This document shows positions 19,085 to 27,670 of a DNA stretch of 64,000 nucleotides, piece by piece (the first letter of the stretch is position 1; each line of letters starts with the position of its first letter). The position numbers were made by a program, and so were the translations under genes. A model generated the notes under the pieces. That model was not told the origin of the DNA. It saw only the letters and a list, made by a program, of their open reading frames with translations, and did no database searches. The stretch lies in assembly GCF_900103845.1 (NCBI RefSeq), contig NZ_FNIJ01000001.1, forward strand, positions 181,659 through 245,658, in the 5' to 3' direction. Source of the stretch: Pseudomonas jinjuensis. Lineage in GTDB: Bacteria > Pseudomonadota > Gammaproteobacteria > Pseudomonadales > Pseudomonadaceae.

Positions 19085-19591
19085 ATGATTCGAGTAGTTA
19101 CAGGCGACATCCTGCTCAGCAATGCCCAGGTCATCGCGCACGGCATCGCCCCGCAGGATCACTTCGACAGCGGCCTGGCGCTGGCCCTGCGAGAGTGCTG
19201 GCCGGCGATGGTGCGCGACTATCGCCACGCCACGCACTCCAAGGCGCTGGAGCCGGGCGCCATCTGGGTCTGGTCCGGCGTGGATGGCCAGGGCGCCACC
19301 CGCTGCATCGTCAATCTGCTGACCCAGGACATGCAGGGTTCCGGCCGCAGCGCGAAGCCGGCCAAGGCGACGCTGGAGAACGTCGGCCACTGCCTGCGCG
19401 AGCTGGCGAAGTTCGTGCAGAGCGAGAAGGTGAACAGCGTGGCGCTGCCGTGCCTGGCGACCGGTGTCGGCGGGCTGGACTGGAAGGACGTCAGGCCGCT
19501 GGTGGAGAAGCACCTCGGCGGTCTCGGCATCCCGGTGATTCTCTATGAGGTCTACCGCAAGGGCATGATCGCGGACGAAGGTCTGGACTGA
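19085..19591 (+). CDS. Macro-domain protein (putative ADP-ribose/O-acyl-ADP-ribose binding or hydrolysing)
   Basis: A 168-residue single-domain protein. The N terminus IRVVTGDILLSNAQVIAHGIAP matches the beta1-alpha1 region of macro domains, and SVALPCLATGVGGLDW matches the phosphate-binding loop and following strand of the fold. Such proteins bind or hydrolyse ADP-ribose derivatives. The usual N-A-A-N of hydrolytically active MacroD-like proteins is replaced by AHGIAP, so it may bind rather than cleave, or use a different chemistry. It stands alone with its own terminator. A strong ribosome-binding site (AGAAAGGAA) precedes it. Confidence 0.75.
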   Translation: MIRVVTGDILLSNAQVIAHGIAPQDHFDSGLALALRECWPAMVRDYRHATHSKALEPGAIWVWSGVDGQGATRCIVNLLTQDMQGSGRSAKPAKATLENVGHCLRELAKFVQSEKVNSVALPCLATGVGGLDWKDVRPLVEKHLGGLGIPVILYEVYRKGMIADEGLD

Positions 19592-19612
19592 CCCTTTCCC
19601 TTGTCACCGCAT

Positions 19613-19638
19613 AGCCCGGCCATCGCGCCGGGCTTTTC
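19613..19638 (+). terminator. Rho-independent terminator of the macro-domain gene
   Basis: AGCCCGGC (19613-19620) pairs with GCCGGGCT (19627-19634) across a six-base loop and runs into TTTT. It lies 22 bases after the stop codon. Confidence 0.75.
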
Positions 19639-19652
19639 GTGTGCGTCCGGAG

Positions 19653-19844
19653 TCAGCCGCGCTGTGCCGAGGCTTCGACGTCGGCGCTGCTGGCGGCCTG
19701 CCGGGTCTGCTGCTGTTGCAGGGCGCCGTGGGTCAGCTGGAGCATGCGGTCCTGCATCAGCGGGGATTCCTCGGCGAAGCTGGCCTGGCTGGAGAACAGG
19801 GCGACGGTGGCGAGCAGGCTGGTGGCGAGAAGTGTGCGTTTCAT
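19653..19844 (-). CDS. Small secreted protein of unknown function
   Basis: A 63-residue frame begins with a textbook Sec signal peptide: MKR, a hydrophobic core, and cleavage likely at ASFA-EE near residue 24. The 39-residue mature peptide is polar and rich in Gln, Ala and Ser (LQQQQTRQA). It is preceded by an A+T-rich gap suitable for a promoter and by GAGGTAATC at ribosome-binding distance. No family was recognised; similar small exported proteins are common in pseudomonads. Confidence 0.6.
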   Translation of the reverse strand: MKRTLLATSLLATVALFSSQASFAEESPLMQDRMLQLTHGALQQQQTRQAASSADVEASAQRG

Positions 19845-19986
19845 GATGATTACCTCTTCGTTTCGTTGGGTACATCATCAGGTTAACGCGTAATAATTTT
19901 AGAAAAAGATGGGTTTATATTAATCAGTGTTGTGTTTTTGGTAACTGTTCCCTCCCCCGCACGGGGAGAGGGAACTACGGGATCAG

Positions 19987-20676
19987 TCAGCCCTGATGCT
20001 GCCGGTCCAGCTCGATGGCCTGGTCCAGGGTTTCCAGCAGCGCCTTGCGCACCTTCAGCTTGGTGTTGCGGTGGGCGGTCATATTGATCTTCTTCAGTTG
20101 CCGGGCGGCCTCCATGGCGGTCGCCATCAGCTGTTCGGCGGGCACCACCTTGTCGAGGAAACCGGCATCCACGGCGGCCTGCGGGTCGAACATCTCGCCA
20201 TTGATCACCGAGCGGTGGAACGCCGACTTGCGCAGGCGGTCGCGCGCCAGTTCGATGCCGACGTGGTGCATGGTCATGCCGATCTGCACTTCGTTCAGAC
20301 CGATGTTGAACGGTCCCTCGATGCCGATCCGGTAGTCAGCGGAGAGCAGCAGGAAGGCGCCCTTGGCCACCGCATGGCCCGGGCAGGCGACGATGACGGG
20401 GTAGGGGTGGGCGAGCATGCGGCGGGCCAGGGTCGAGCCGGCGGTGACCAGGTCGATCGCGTTCTGCGGTCCGGAGGTCATCACCTTGAGGTCGTAGCCG
20501 CCGGAGAGGATGCCCGGCTGGCCGGTGAGGATCACCACGGCGCGATCCTTCTCGGCCTGGTCCAGCGCATGGTTGAGGGCTTCGATGACGGCAGGGGAAA
20601 TGGCGTTCACCTTGCCGTTGTCGAGGGTGAGAAGGGCAATTCCGTCTTCGAGTTGATAGGAGATCGGCGCACTCAT
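19987..20676 (-). CDS. Crotonase/enoyl-CoA hydratase family protein
   Basis: A 229-residue crotonase-fold protein, shorter than the usual 255-265. The oxyanion-hole segments are SGGYDLK and GHAVAKGAFLLLSADYRIG. The typical catalytic Glu positions of true hydratases cannot be assigned with certainty, so the reaction may be hydration, isomerisation or thioester cleavage. P. aeruginosa has a homologue in the same position beside the GNAT gene. The start at 20676 (MSAPISYQ) gives the usual N terminus. Confidence 0.8.
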   Translation of the reverse strand: MSAPISYQLEDGIALLTLDNGKVNAISPAVIEALNHALDQAEKDRAVVILTGQPGILSGGYDLKVMTSGPQNAIDLVTAGSTLARRMLAHPYPVIVACPGHAVAKGAFLLLSADYRIGIEGPFNIGLNEVQIGMTMHHVGIELARDRLRKSAFHRSVINGEMFDPQAAVDAGFLDKVVPAEQLMATAMEAARQLKKINMTAHRNTKLKVRKALLETLDQAIELDRQHQG

Positions 20677-21097
20677 GGTGAGAAGGTCCTGACAGGAAAG
20701 AGACCTGAACATACTGGCGACCATCCCGACCGTGAAGGACGCAGACCGACCGGCGGGTCACGCGGGCGGGCGCCGGACTGGATAAATCGCCATCATTTGC
20801 CTAAGGTCGTTCATAGTCGCGATAAGCCGATCGCGTCGAGAAATAGCGGATTTGGCTGAATAAACGGTTGAGTCGGCGGGAAGAAGGCAGCAATATGACT
20901 CGATCAATGTTGACAGCCTGCCGTTCGGGACTTGTCGTTCGATGGGTGCCTTCCTTCGGGCACGCCGCACGAGGATCAGGGAGAACGGGCAGTTTCAGAT
21001 GGCTGTCCAACTCGGGAGTGAGTCGACGGAGGCATGCTCCGTCCGAACATCAATTCAGCTGCGGGTCGTGTCGTGGGGCCCGGAAAGGAGAGAGCAA
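20677..21097. other. Divergent intergenic region between crotonase and GNAT genes
   Basis: This 421-base gap shows no convincing coding frame. It should hold the promoters of both divergent genes. A small GGGTGCC...GGGCACGCC hairpin (about 20944-20966) is visible, but nothing ties it to a function. The region ends in the strong GGAAAGGAGAG ribosome-binding site of the GNAT gene. Confidence 0.35.
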
Positions 21098-21382
21098 GTG
21101 AGTGAGTCGTTGTCCATCCATCATGATGAGTCCAGCCACCAGTTCGTGACGACTGTTGACGGCCATCGCGCCTATCTGGCCTACATGGATCTGGGCAAGC
21201 AGACGCTGGATATCTATCGGACATTCGTGCCGGACAACCTGCGCGGCCGGGGAATCGCCGCGGCGCTGACCGAGCATGCTCTGCAGTACGCCGAGCGCAG
21301 GGGCTACAGCGTCATCCCGTCCTGTTCCTACGTCGAGCGCTATCTGGAGAGGCGCCAGCGCCAGACCGAACGCGCGGGCTGA
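21098..21382 (+). CDS. Small GNAT-family N-acetyltransferase (YjdJ-like)
   Basis: A 94-residue minimal GNAT domain. The acetyl-CoA loop is NLRGRGIAAALTEHAL and the conserved C-terminal SVIPSCSYV motif is that of the COG2388 group. The GTG start at 21098 follows GGAAAGGAG seven bases upstream and gives the normal family length; an earlier ATG in frame adds residues unlike the family. The substrate is unknown. It shares a bidirectional terminator with the convergent DAHP synthase gene. Confidence 0.8.
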   Translation: MSESLSIHHDESSHQFVTTVDGHRAYLAYMDLGKQTLDIYRTFVPDNLRGRGIAAALTEHALQYAERRGYSVIPSCSYVERYLERRQRQTERAG

Positions 21383-21401
21383 GGCTCACGGGCCACACAC
21401 G

Positions 21402-21430
21402 AAAACGCCGGGTCGAGACCCGGCGTTTTG
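21402..21430. terminator. Bidirectional rho-independent terminator
   Basis: AAAACGCCGGGT (21402-21413) pairs perfectly with ACCCGGCGTTTT (21418-21429) around a CGAG tetraloop. A-rich and T-rich edges on both strands suit it to end both the GNAT gene and the convergent DAHP synthase gene. Confidence 0.88.
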
Positions 21431-21446
21431 CGTTTCAGGCTGCGGA

Positions 21447-22523
21447 TCAGCCGCGCTGACGCTTCGGCAGCACGTCCTTGAGCTTGGCGTGCATGCTGCG
21501 GATGCTCTTCTCGGTGGCGTCCCAGTCGATGCAGGCGTCGGTGATGGAGACGCCGTACTGCAGCTGGCAGAGGTCCTTCGGAATCGGCTGGTTGCCCCAG
21601 CCCAGGTGGCTTTCCACCATCAGGCCGACGATCGAGTCGTTGCCCTCGACGATCTGGTTGCTGACGTTGTCCATCACCAGCGGCTGCAGCGCCGGGTCCT
21701 TGTTGGAGTTGGCGTGGCTGCAGTCGACCATGACGTTCAGCGGGATGCCCGCCTTGCGCAGGTCCTGTTCGCACAGCGCCACGCTCACCGAGTCGTAGTT
21801 CGGTTTGCCGTTGCCGCCGCGCAGCACCACGTGGCCGTAAGGGTTGCCCTTGGTGGTGACGATGGACACGCCGCCTTCCTGGTTGATGCCGAGGAAACGG
21901 TGCGGGCTGGAAACCGACTGCAGCGCGTTGATCGCCACGGTCAGGCTGCCGTCGGTGCCGTTCTTGAAGCCGACCGCGGAGGACAGGCCGGAGGCCATTT
22001 CGCGGTGGGTCTGGGATTCGGTGGTGCGCGCGCCGATGGCGGACCAGCTGATCAGGTCCTGCAGGTACTGCGGGGAAATAGGATCGAGCGCCTCGGTGGC
22101 GGTGGGCAGGCCCATCTCGGCCAGGTCGAGCAGCAGCTGGCGGCCGATGTGCAGGCCGTCCTGGATCTTGAAGGAGTCGTCCAGGTAGGGGTCGTTGATC
22201 AGGCCTTTCCAGCCGACGGTGGTGCGCGGCTTCTCGAAGTACACGCGCATCACCAGGAACAGGGTGTCGGAGACCTCGGCGGCCAGCACCTTCAGGCGCT
22301 CGGCGTATTCGTGGGCGGCCTTGACGTCATGGATCGAGCAGGGGCCGATCACCACGAACAGGCGGTGGTCCTTGCCGTCGAGAATGTCGCGGATCACCTG
22401 GCGGCCATGGGCCACTGTCTGGCGGGCGGCTTCGGTGAGGGGAATTTCGCGCTTGAGCTGCTCCGGTGTGATCAGGGTCTCGTTGGAGGCAACGTTAAGG
22501 TCGTCGATCTGTAAATCAGCCAT
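21447..22523 (-). CDS. aroF: 3-Deoxy-7-phosphoheptulonate synthase (DAHP synthase, type I)
   Basis: A 358-residue enzyme that condenses phosphoenolpyruvate and erythrose-4-phosphate in the first step of the shikimate pathway. VVIGPCSIHD with the metal-ligand Cys, the GARTTESQTHREMASGL substrate loop, and VMVDCSHANSNKD are all present. It is the AroF/AroG/AroH class; which amino acid feeds back on it cannot be told from the sequence with certainty. The neighbouring terminator is shared with the GNAT gene. Confidence 0.92.
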   Translation of the reverse strand: MADLQIDDLNVASNETLITPEQLKREIPLTEAARQTVAHGRQVIRDILDGKDHRLFVVIGPCSIHDVKAAHEYAERLKVLAAEVSDTLFLVMRVYFEKPRTTVGWKGLINDPYLDDSFKIQDGLHIGRQLLLDLAEMGLPTATEALDPISPQYLQDLISWSAIGARTTESQTHREMASGLSSAVGFKNGTDGSLTVAINALQSVSSPHRFLGINQEGGVSIVTTKGNPYGHVVLRGGNGKPNYDSVSVALCEQDLRKAGIPLNVMVDCSHANSNKDPALQPLVMDNVSNQIVEGNDSIVGLMVESHLGWGNQPIPKDLCQLQYGVSITDACIDWDATEKSIRSMHAKLKDVLPKRQRG

Positions 22524-22688
22524 CGTGGTACTCAGGTCAGGTCACGGGTGCCGGCCACCGGAAACCCCCATGCGATGGGGCGCAGGCGGATATGTCGCTA
22601 AGGGGAAGCTGAACCTTAACGTGTCAGGCGCCGCCTCGACAATGGGGAAGGCGCCTTTGTTCCGGCGAAAACCGCCGGCTCGCCGGTT

Positions 22689-23108
22689 TCACACCGCGCA
22701 GTACAACGGGAAATTGGCGGCGTGCTGGGCGATCCACTCCAGCGCGGTGCGTTCGGCCGGCAACGGGGCGCCGAGCTCGCGCTCCTGTTTGCGCCGGTAA
22801 TGCTCGATATGGCAGATCTGCTCGACCATCCGCGCGCGGAACATGGATTCCTCGTCGAGGAAGGCGATCCCGACCAGATAGTCGCTGGCCTGTTTGCGGC
22901 TCCAGGCGATCACACCCTCGTAGCGCGCGGCGTCGCCGAGCAGCGGTATGTGGACTTCCACCTGGGTGCCACGGCGAAAGCCGCGCGGCGAGTTGCACGC
23001 GACGCCGCCGAGGCTGCTATTGTGCAAGCGCTGGCGGGGAAAGACCGTCTCCCGGCGAATCAGGAGTTCCACGGGCAGGTCGCACGGGTGACTCAGGAAT
23101 TGACGCAT
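22689..23108 (-). CDS. PilZ-domain protein
   Basis: A 139-residue protein. The N-terminal Arg-rich segment plus NSSLGGV fits the RxxxR...(D/N)xSxxG c-di-GMP-binding signature of PilZ domains, followed by GTQVEVHIPL and an Ala/Gln-rich helical tail (about residues 90-130). A receptor role for c-di-GMP is the natural inference, although the RxxxR register is not perfectly clear. It is divergent from a thioredoxin-like gene with at most 48 bases between starts, so promoters must overlap coding sequence. Confidence 0.75.
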   Translation of the reverse strand: MRQFLSHPCDLPVELLIRRETVFPRQRLHNSSLGGVACNSPRGFRRGTQVEVHIPLLGDAARYEGVIAWSRKQASDYLVGIAFLDEESMFRARMVEQICHIEHYRRKQERELGAPLPAERTALEWIAQHAANFPLYCAV

Positions 23109-23156
23109 GACGGAATGCTCCGACTGCCTCGTTATCTTTATTCAGGCTTGAGTATA

Positions 23157-23492
23157 GTGCCCGCCCTGGAACTGACCGACCTCGACGCCGATCGCCGTTT
23201 GCTGTCCATGCCCGGCGTTTCCCTGCTGGTGTTCACCAGCGACGGCTGCGCCTCCTGCCGCTGGGCGCGGACCACGCTGCCCGGCTTCGAACTGCCGGTG
23301 GACCGCCTGTGCTGGGTGGACGCGGGGCGCAATGGCGGGCTGGTCGAGCGCTACGAAGTCTTCCACCTGCCGGCGCTGTTCCTGATCCGCGACGGGCACT
23401 TCCATGGCGAACTGAGCGCTCCGTTGCGCGCCGGGCCGCTGGCCGATGCCGTGGGCTCGGCGCTTTCGCGTCCGCCCGAGGAACTGCCCTGA
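23157..23492 (+). CDS. Thioredoxin-fold protein with a CxxC motif
   Basis: A 111-residue protein (from the GTG at 23157) begins PALELTDLDAD and has a strand followed by the redox-type motif CASC and a later cis-Pro-like HLPALFLIRDG. This arrangement is that of thioredoxin-like proteins, but the CASC dipeptide is unusual and no partner is evident. An ATG at 23115 would add 14 residues; neither start has a strong ribosome-binding site. The GTG was preferred because it puts the first strand at the usual place. It is followed closely by the 5'-nucleotidase gene and may share its transcript. Confidence 0.65.
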   Translation: MPALELTDLDADRRLLSMPGVSLLVFTSDGCASCRWARTTLPGFELPVDRLCWVDAGRNGGLVERYEVFHLPALFLIRDGHFHGELSAPLRAGPLADAVGSALSRPPEELP

Positions 23493-23526
23493 GCGGCGGG
23501 ACCGGCTTTCACATTGGGGGAATGAG

Positions 23527-24438
23527 ATGAGCAGGGGACTGGACGACAAGCTGGTGGTGGCGATTTCCTCGCGGGCGCTGTTCGACCTGCAGGAGAGCCA
23601 TCAGGTCTACGAAAACGAAGGCGTCGAAGCCTACCGCCAATACCAGATCGCCCACGAGGACGAAGTCCTGCAGCCTGGCGATGCCTTCGCCCTGGTGCAG
23701 AAGCTGCTTGCCCTCAACGCCGCCGGCGAGCGGGCCCAGGTCGAGGTGATCCTGGTGTCGCGCAACAGCGCCGATACCGGACTGCGGGTGTTCAACTCGA
23801 TCCAGCATCACAGCCTGGACATTTCCCGCGCCGCCTTCGTCGGCGGGCGCAGTCCCTATCCCTACCTCGCGGCGTTCGGCTGCCACCTGTTCCTCTCGAC
23901 CCACGCGGACGACGTGCGCAATGCGCTGGATGCGGGATTCGCCGCGGCGACCATCCTCTCCGGCGGCGCGCGGCGGGAAGCCAGCGGCGAGTTGCGCATC
24001 GCCTTCGATGGCGATGCGGTGCTGTTTTCCGACGAGGCCGAGCGGATCTACCAGCAGGGCGGCCTGGAAGCCTTCCAGACCAGCGAGCGCGAGGCCGCCC
24101 GCGAACCGCTGCGTGGCGGCCCGTTCAAGCCCTTCCTGGCGGCGCTGAACCGCGTGCAGCAGGCCTTCCCCCAGGAAAGCTGCCCGATCCGCACGGCGCT
24201 GGTCACCGCCCGTTCGGCGCCGGCCCACGAGCGGGTCATCCGCACCCTGCGCGAATGGGATATCCGCCTCGACGAGTCGCTGTTCCTCGGCGGCCTGGAC
24301 AAGGGCGCCTTCCTCGAAGCCTTCGCCGCCGACGTGTTCTTCGACGATCAGCCGGGACATTGCGAGAAGGCCCGCGAGCTGGTCGCCACCGGCCACGTTC
24401 CCCACGGCGTGACCAACGAGCGCGAGGTCGCGGGCTAG
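23527..24438 (+). CDS. Cytosolic 5'-nucleotidase (NT5C1-like)
   Basis: A 303-residue protein resembling the cytosolic 5'-nucleotidase 1 family: AISSRALFDL near the N terminus, VSRNSADTGLRVFNSI, and the acidic VFFDDQPGHCE motif near the end, as in HAD-type nucleotidases. It would dephosphorylate nucleoside monophosphates. The start (MSRGLDDK) follows a GGGGGAATGAG ribosome-binding region. The gene sits between the thioredoxin-like and universal stress genes; the functional link is not clear. Confidence 0.8.
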   Translation: MSRGLDDKLVVAISSRALFDLQESHQVYENEGVEAYRQYQIAHEDEVLQPGDAFALVQKLLALNAAGERAQVEVILVSRNSADTGLRVFNSIQHHSLDISRAAFVGGRSPYPYLAAFGCHLFLSTHADDVRNALDAGFAAATILSGGARREASGELRIAFDGDAVLFSDEAERIYQQGGLEAFQTSEREAAREPLRGGPFKPFLAALNRVQQAFPQESCPIRTALVTARSAPAHERVIRTLREWDIRLDESLFLGGLDKGAFLEAFAADVFFDDQPGHCEKARELVATGHVPHGVTNEREVAG

Positions 24439-24508
24439 CCGCGTCGCTGCGCAAGCCCACCTGCTACTCTGCTCTAAGGTCTGTCGCGTGGGCCGTTCAG
24501 GAGGCCGC

Positions 24509-25006
24509 ATGATCCATTCGATTCTTTACGCCACCGACCTTGGCCTCTATGCCCCGTACGTTCTCCAGCATGCTCTGTCCCTGGCTCGCGCCTATAACGC
24601 CGAGTTGTATGTGGTGCATGCCGTTGAACCGCTCGGGCTGTTCGCCGAGTCGGTACTGAAAACCTATCTGGACGAGAAGACCCTGGCCGAGCTGCGCGCC
24701 AGCGGGCTGGGCAATGTCATGGACAGCATCGAGAAGCGCGTGATGGAAGGCTTCCGCGATGAACTGGGGGAGCCGCGCCAGGATGCCGAGCTGATCCGTT
24801 CCGTGCGCGTGATCCAGGGCGATCCGCCGCTGGTGATCCTCGACGAGGCGAACCGGCTGTCGGTCGACCTGATCGTGGCCGGCAGCCACAGCTACGGCGC
24901 GGGGATGAACACGCCGCTCGGGCGTACCGCGGGACGCCTGGTGCAACTGGCGGAAGTTCCGGTGTACCTGGTGCCGATGCTGCAGCATCGCGGCAGGGAT
25001 ATGTGA
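24509..25006 (+). CDS. Universal stress protein
   Basis: A 165-residue single UspA domain: MIHSILYATDL at the first strand, YVVHAVEPL, VDLIVAGSHSYG and a Gly-rich GRTAGRLVQLAEVPVYLVP end. ATP-binding residues are only partly conserved, so nucleotide binding is uncertain. A CAGGAGG ribosome-binding site precedes the chosen start. The role is presumably stress survival; a tandem-domain relative is encoded at 54182. Confidence 0.85.
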   Translation: MIHSILYATDLGLYAPYVLQHALSLARAYNAELYVVHAVEPLGLFAESVLKTYLDEKTLAELRASGLGNVMDSIEKRVMEGFRDELGEPRQDAELIRSVRVIQGDPPLVILDEANRLSVDLIVAGSHSYGAGMNTPLGRTAGRLVQLAEVPVYLVPMLQHRGRDM

Positions 25007-25087
25007 CGGGAACCGGTCGGCGGGTCGCGCGCCGGCTTTAGACGAATGGTATGCAGGGGCGAAAAAAGCGTCTAACTTTATTCCTTA

Positions 25088-25105
25088 AACCATTAATATG
25101 GTTAT
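25088..25105 (+). promoter_or_regulatory. Candidate operator upstream of cysB (AACCAT-TAAT-ATGGTTAT)
   Basis: AACCAT and ATGGTT form an inverted repeat in the A+T-rich leader 52-69 bases before the cysB start. The half-site ATGGTTAT recurs in the same orientation 79 bases before cysH. CysB is known to regulate its own gene and cysH in other gammaproteobacteria, so a CysB site is a reasonable inference. Confidence 0.4.
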
Positions 25106-25114
25106 AAAACATAA

Positions 25115-26131
<1,017 letters not shown>

Positions 26132-26144
26132 GCGCGGCGCGAAC

Positions 26145-26175
26145 GAAAAGGCCCGGCTTGCTGCCGGGCCTTTTT
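26145..26175 (+). terminator. Rho-independent terminator of cysB
   Basis: GAAAAGGCCCGGC (26145-26157) pairs with GCCGGGCCTTTTT (26163-26175) across a five-base loop, 14 bases after the cysB stop. Confidence 0.9.
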
Positions 26176-26224
26176 CGTTGGGGCGCTTCGCCGGCGGGTT
26201 GCACCCGCCCTGCTGCGTCAGTAC

Positions 26225-26345
26225 GTAGGGTGGATCATGCTCCATCGATCCACCATGGCCGCGCATGCGGTCCCGCAATGGTGGATGGAAGAGCGCCATC
26301 CACGTTTCGCTGACCCCCTGTGTTCCGCGTAGGGCGGGTGAAACC
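26225..26345. repeat. Cluster of GTAGGGTGGATC and GTAGGGCGGGT repeats
   Basis: CGTAGGGTGGATC begins at 26225, with inverted GATCCACCAT and direct ATGGTGGATGG copies following. A second short element, CGTAGGGCGGGTGAAACCCGCC, starts at 26331. They fill the gap between cysB and the convergent small thioredoxin-like gene and belong to the same intergenic family as 387-553. Confidence 0.55.
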
Positions 26346-26367
26346 CGCCGACACCGCCCTGGCAAGG

Positions 26368-26712
26368 TCAGAGAAAGTCGAGATCGTCGCGGCGGGCCAG
26401 TTCGGCCAGCGCTTCCGGCGAGTCGAGTGGAGTTTCCTCGCGGCTCTCCAGCACTTCGTGGAGGAATTTCAGGAACACGGTGTAGACCTCCTCGCGGCCG
26501 TCATCGTGACGGACCACGAAGAAGGGCGCGCTGTCCACGCCGTACTGCGCGGCGATCATCCAGCCGGTGCCGGCCGGATTGCGTTCGTCGGCCACCAGGG
26601 TGCGGTCGATGCGCCCCAGATAGCCGCCTTTCTCCAGGCGCTCCTGTACTTCGCGGCATTTGCGGCAGTCCTGGCCGTCGGCCAGGACCTTCTTCACCAT
26701 GGTGATGCGCAT
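26368..26712 (-). CDS. Small thioredoxin/glutaredoxin-fold protein (CxxC)
   Basis: A 114-residue protein with DCRKC (Cys16, Cys19) after a first strand, and AAQYGVDSAPFFVV carrying the cis-Pro position, as in thioredoxin-like folds. It lies 33 bases downstream of cysH on the same strand and probably shares its transcript. That hints at a role as electron donor or partner in APS reduction or sulfur handling. P. aeruginosa has the same small gene next to cysH. The function is otherwise unknown. Confidence 0.75.
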   Translation of the reverse strand: MRITMVKKVLADGQDCRKCREVQERLEKGGYLGRIDRTLVADERNPAGTGWMIAAQYGVDSAPFFVVRHDDGREEVYTVFLKFLHEVLESREETPLDSPEALAELARRDDLDFL

Positions 26713-26745
26713 CGGGCTTCTCCTTGCGGTGGCCCAACCCGTGGA

Positions 26746-27480
26746 TCAGGCCTTGGTAATCAGGTTGCCGGCATGCAGGCCGCATTCCTTCTGGGTGGCT
26801 TCTTCCCACCACCAGCGGCCTTCGCGCTCGTGCTGGTTGGGCAGCACCGGGCGGGTGCAGGGCTCGCAGCCGATGCTGATGAAACCACGCTCATGCAGGC
26901 TGTTGTAAGGAAGTTCGAGCATGCGGATGTAAGCCCAGACTTCCTCGCTGGTCATGTTCGCCAGCGGGTTGAACTTGTACAAGGGGCGCTCCGGCGTGGA
27001 GAAGGCGCCGTCCACCTCGACCACCGCCACCTGGCTGCGGGTGCCCGGGCTCTGGTCGCGGCGCTGGCCGGTGGCCCAGGCGCGCACGGTCGACAGCTTG
27101 CGCTTCAGCGGCTCGATCTTGCGGATGCCGCAGCATTCGCCATGGCCGTCCTTGTAGAAGCTGAACAGGCCCTTTTCCCTGACCAGGGGTTCCAGCAGGC
27201 GCGGATCGGGGGAGAGCACCTCGATATCGATCGAATAGTGCGTGCGCACCTGCTCGATGAAGCGGTAGGTCTCCGGGTGCAGGCGGCCGGTATCCAGGCT
27301 GAACACCCTGACGTTCTTGTTCAGCTTCCAGGCCATGTCCACCAGCACCACGTCCTCGGCGCCGCTGAAGGAAATCCAGAGATCATCGCCGAAATGCTCG
27401 AAGGCGAACTTGAGGACGTCCTGCGGGGATTTCTTGGCATAGGTCGCGGCGGTTTCCGCGACGTCGAACGGATGGCTCAT
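26746..27480 (-). CDS. cysH: Adenylylsulfate (APS) reductase
   Basis: A 244-residue assimilatory reductase that converts adenylylsulfate to sulfite and AMP. The 4Fe-4S cysteines typical of the APS-using type are present: Cys116-Cys117 (GECCGIRK) and Cys205 and Cys208 (GCEPC). The C-terminal catalytic Cys233 is in KECGLH. PAPS-only enzymes lack the paired cysteines. The start at 27480 (MSHPFDVAE) was preferred; a Met nine codons upstream lacks a good ribosome-binding site. Divergent from thrH; a candidate CysB half-site lies upstream. Confidence 0.92.
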   Translation of the reverse strand: MSHPFDVAETAATYAKKSPQDVLKFAFEHFGDDLWISFSGAEDVVLVDMAWKLNKNVRVFSLDTGRLHPETYRFIEQVRTHYSIDIEVLSPDPRLLEPLVREKGLFSFYKDGHGECCGIRKIEPLKRKLSTVRAWATGQRRDQSPGTRSQVAVVEVDGAFSTPERPLYKFNPLANMTSEEVWAYIRMLELPYNSLHERGFISIGCEPCTRPVLPNQHEREGRWWWEEATQKECGLHAGNLITKA

Positions 27481-27542
27481 CAGGCGAAATTTCCTAGTTG
27501 TATGCACGCGAGGCGCTATGTGGCCGGAATGGTAACAAATAG

Positions 27543-27566
27543 GCGGTTATGCCCCTAAATAACCAT
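27543..27566 (-). promoter_or_regulatory. Candidate CysB-type operator upstream of cysH
   Basis: GGTTAT and ATAACC (27545-27564) form a 6-base inverted repeat with an 8-base spacer. Read on the cysH strand, the site begins with ATGGTTAT, the same octamer found before cysB. The distance to the cysH start (about 79 bases) suits an activator site. The binding factor is inferred. Confidence 0.4.
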
Positions 27567-27670
27567 CGGGAAGGAGGACTGTGGTGTTCGGCTATAAGCC
27601 CCGCGTTGCGCCGGCTGCAGGGAGCGGATAGAGTGCCGCCTTCTGTCAAAAACCATGCGGGGAATCGTTC

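Noticed and set aside
22621-22690. Possible leader peptide or riboswitch upstream of the DAHP synthase gene
   Set aside because: GGCGCC repeats and a weak AAACCG/CGGTTT hairpin are visible, but no short aromatic-rich leader frame or known riboswitch architecture could be supported.
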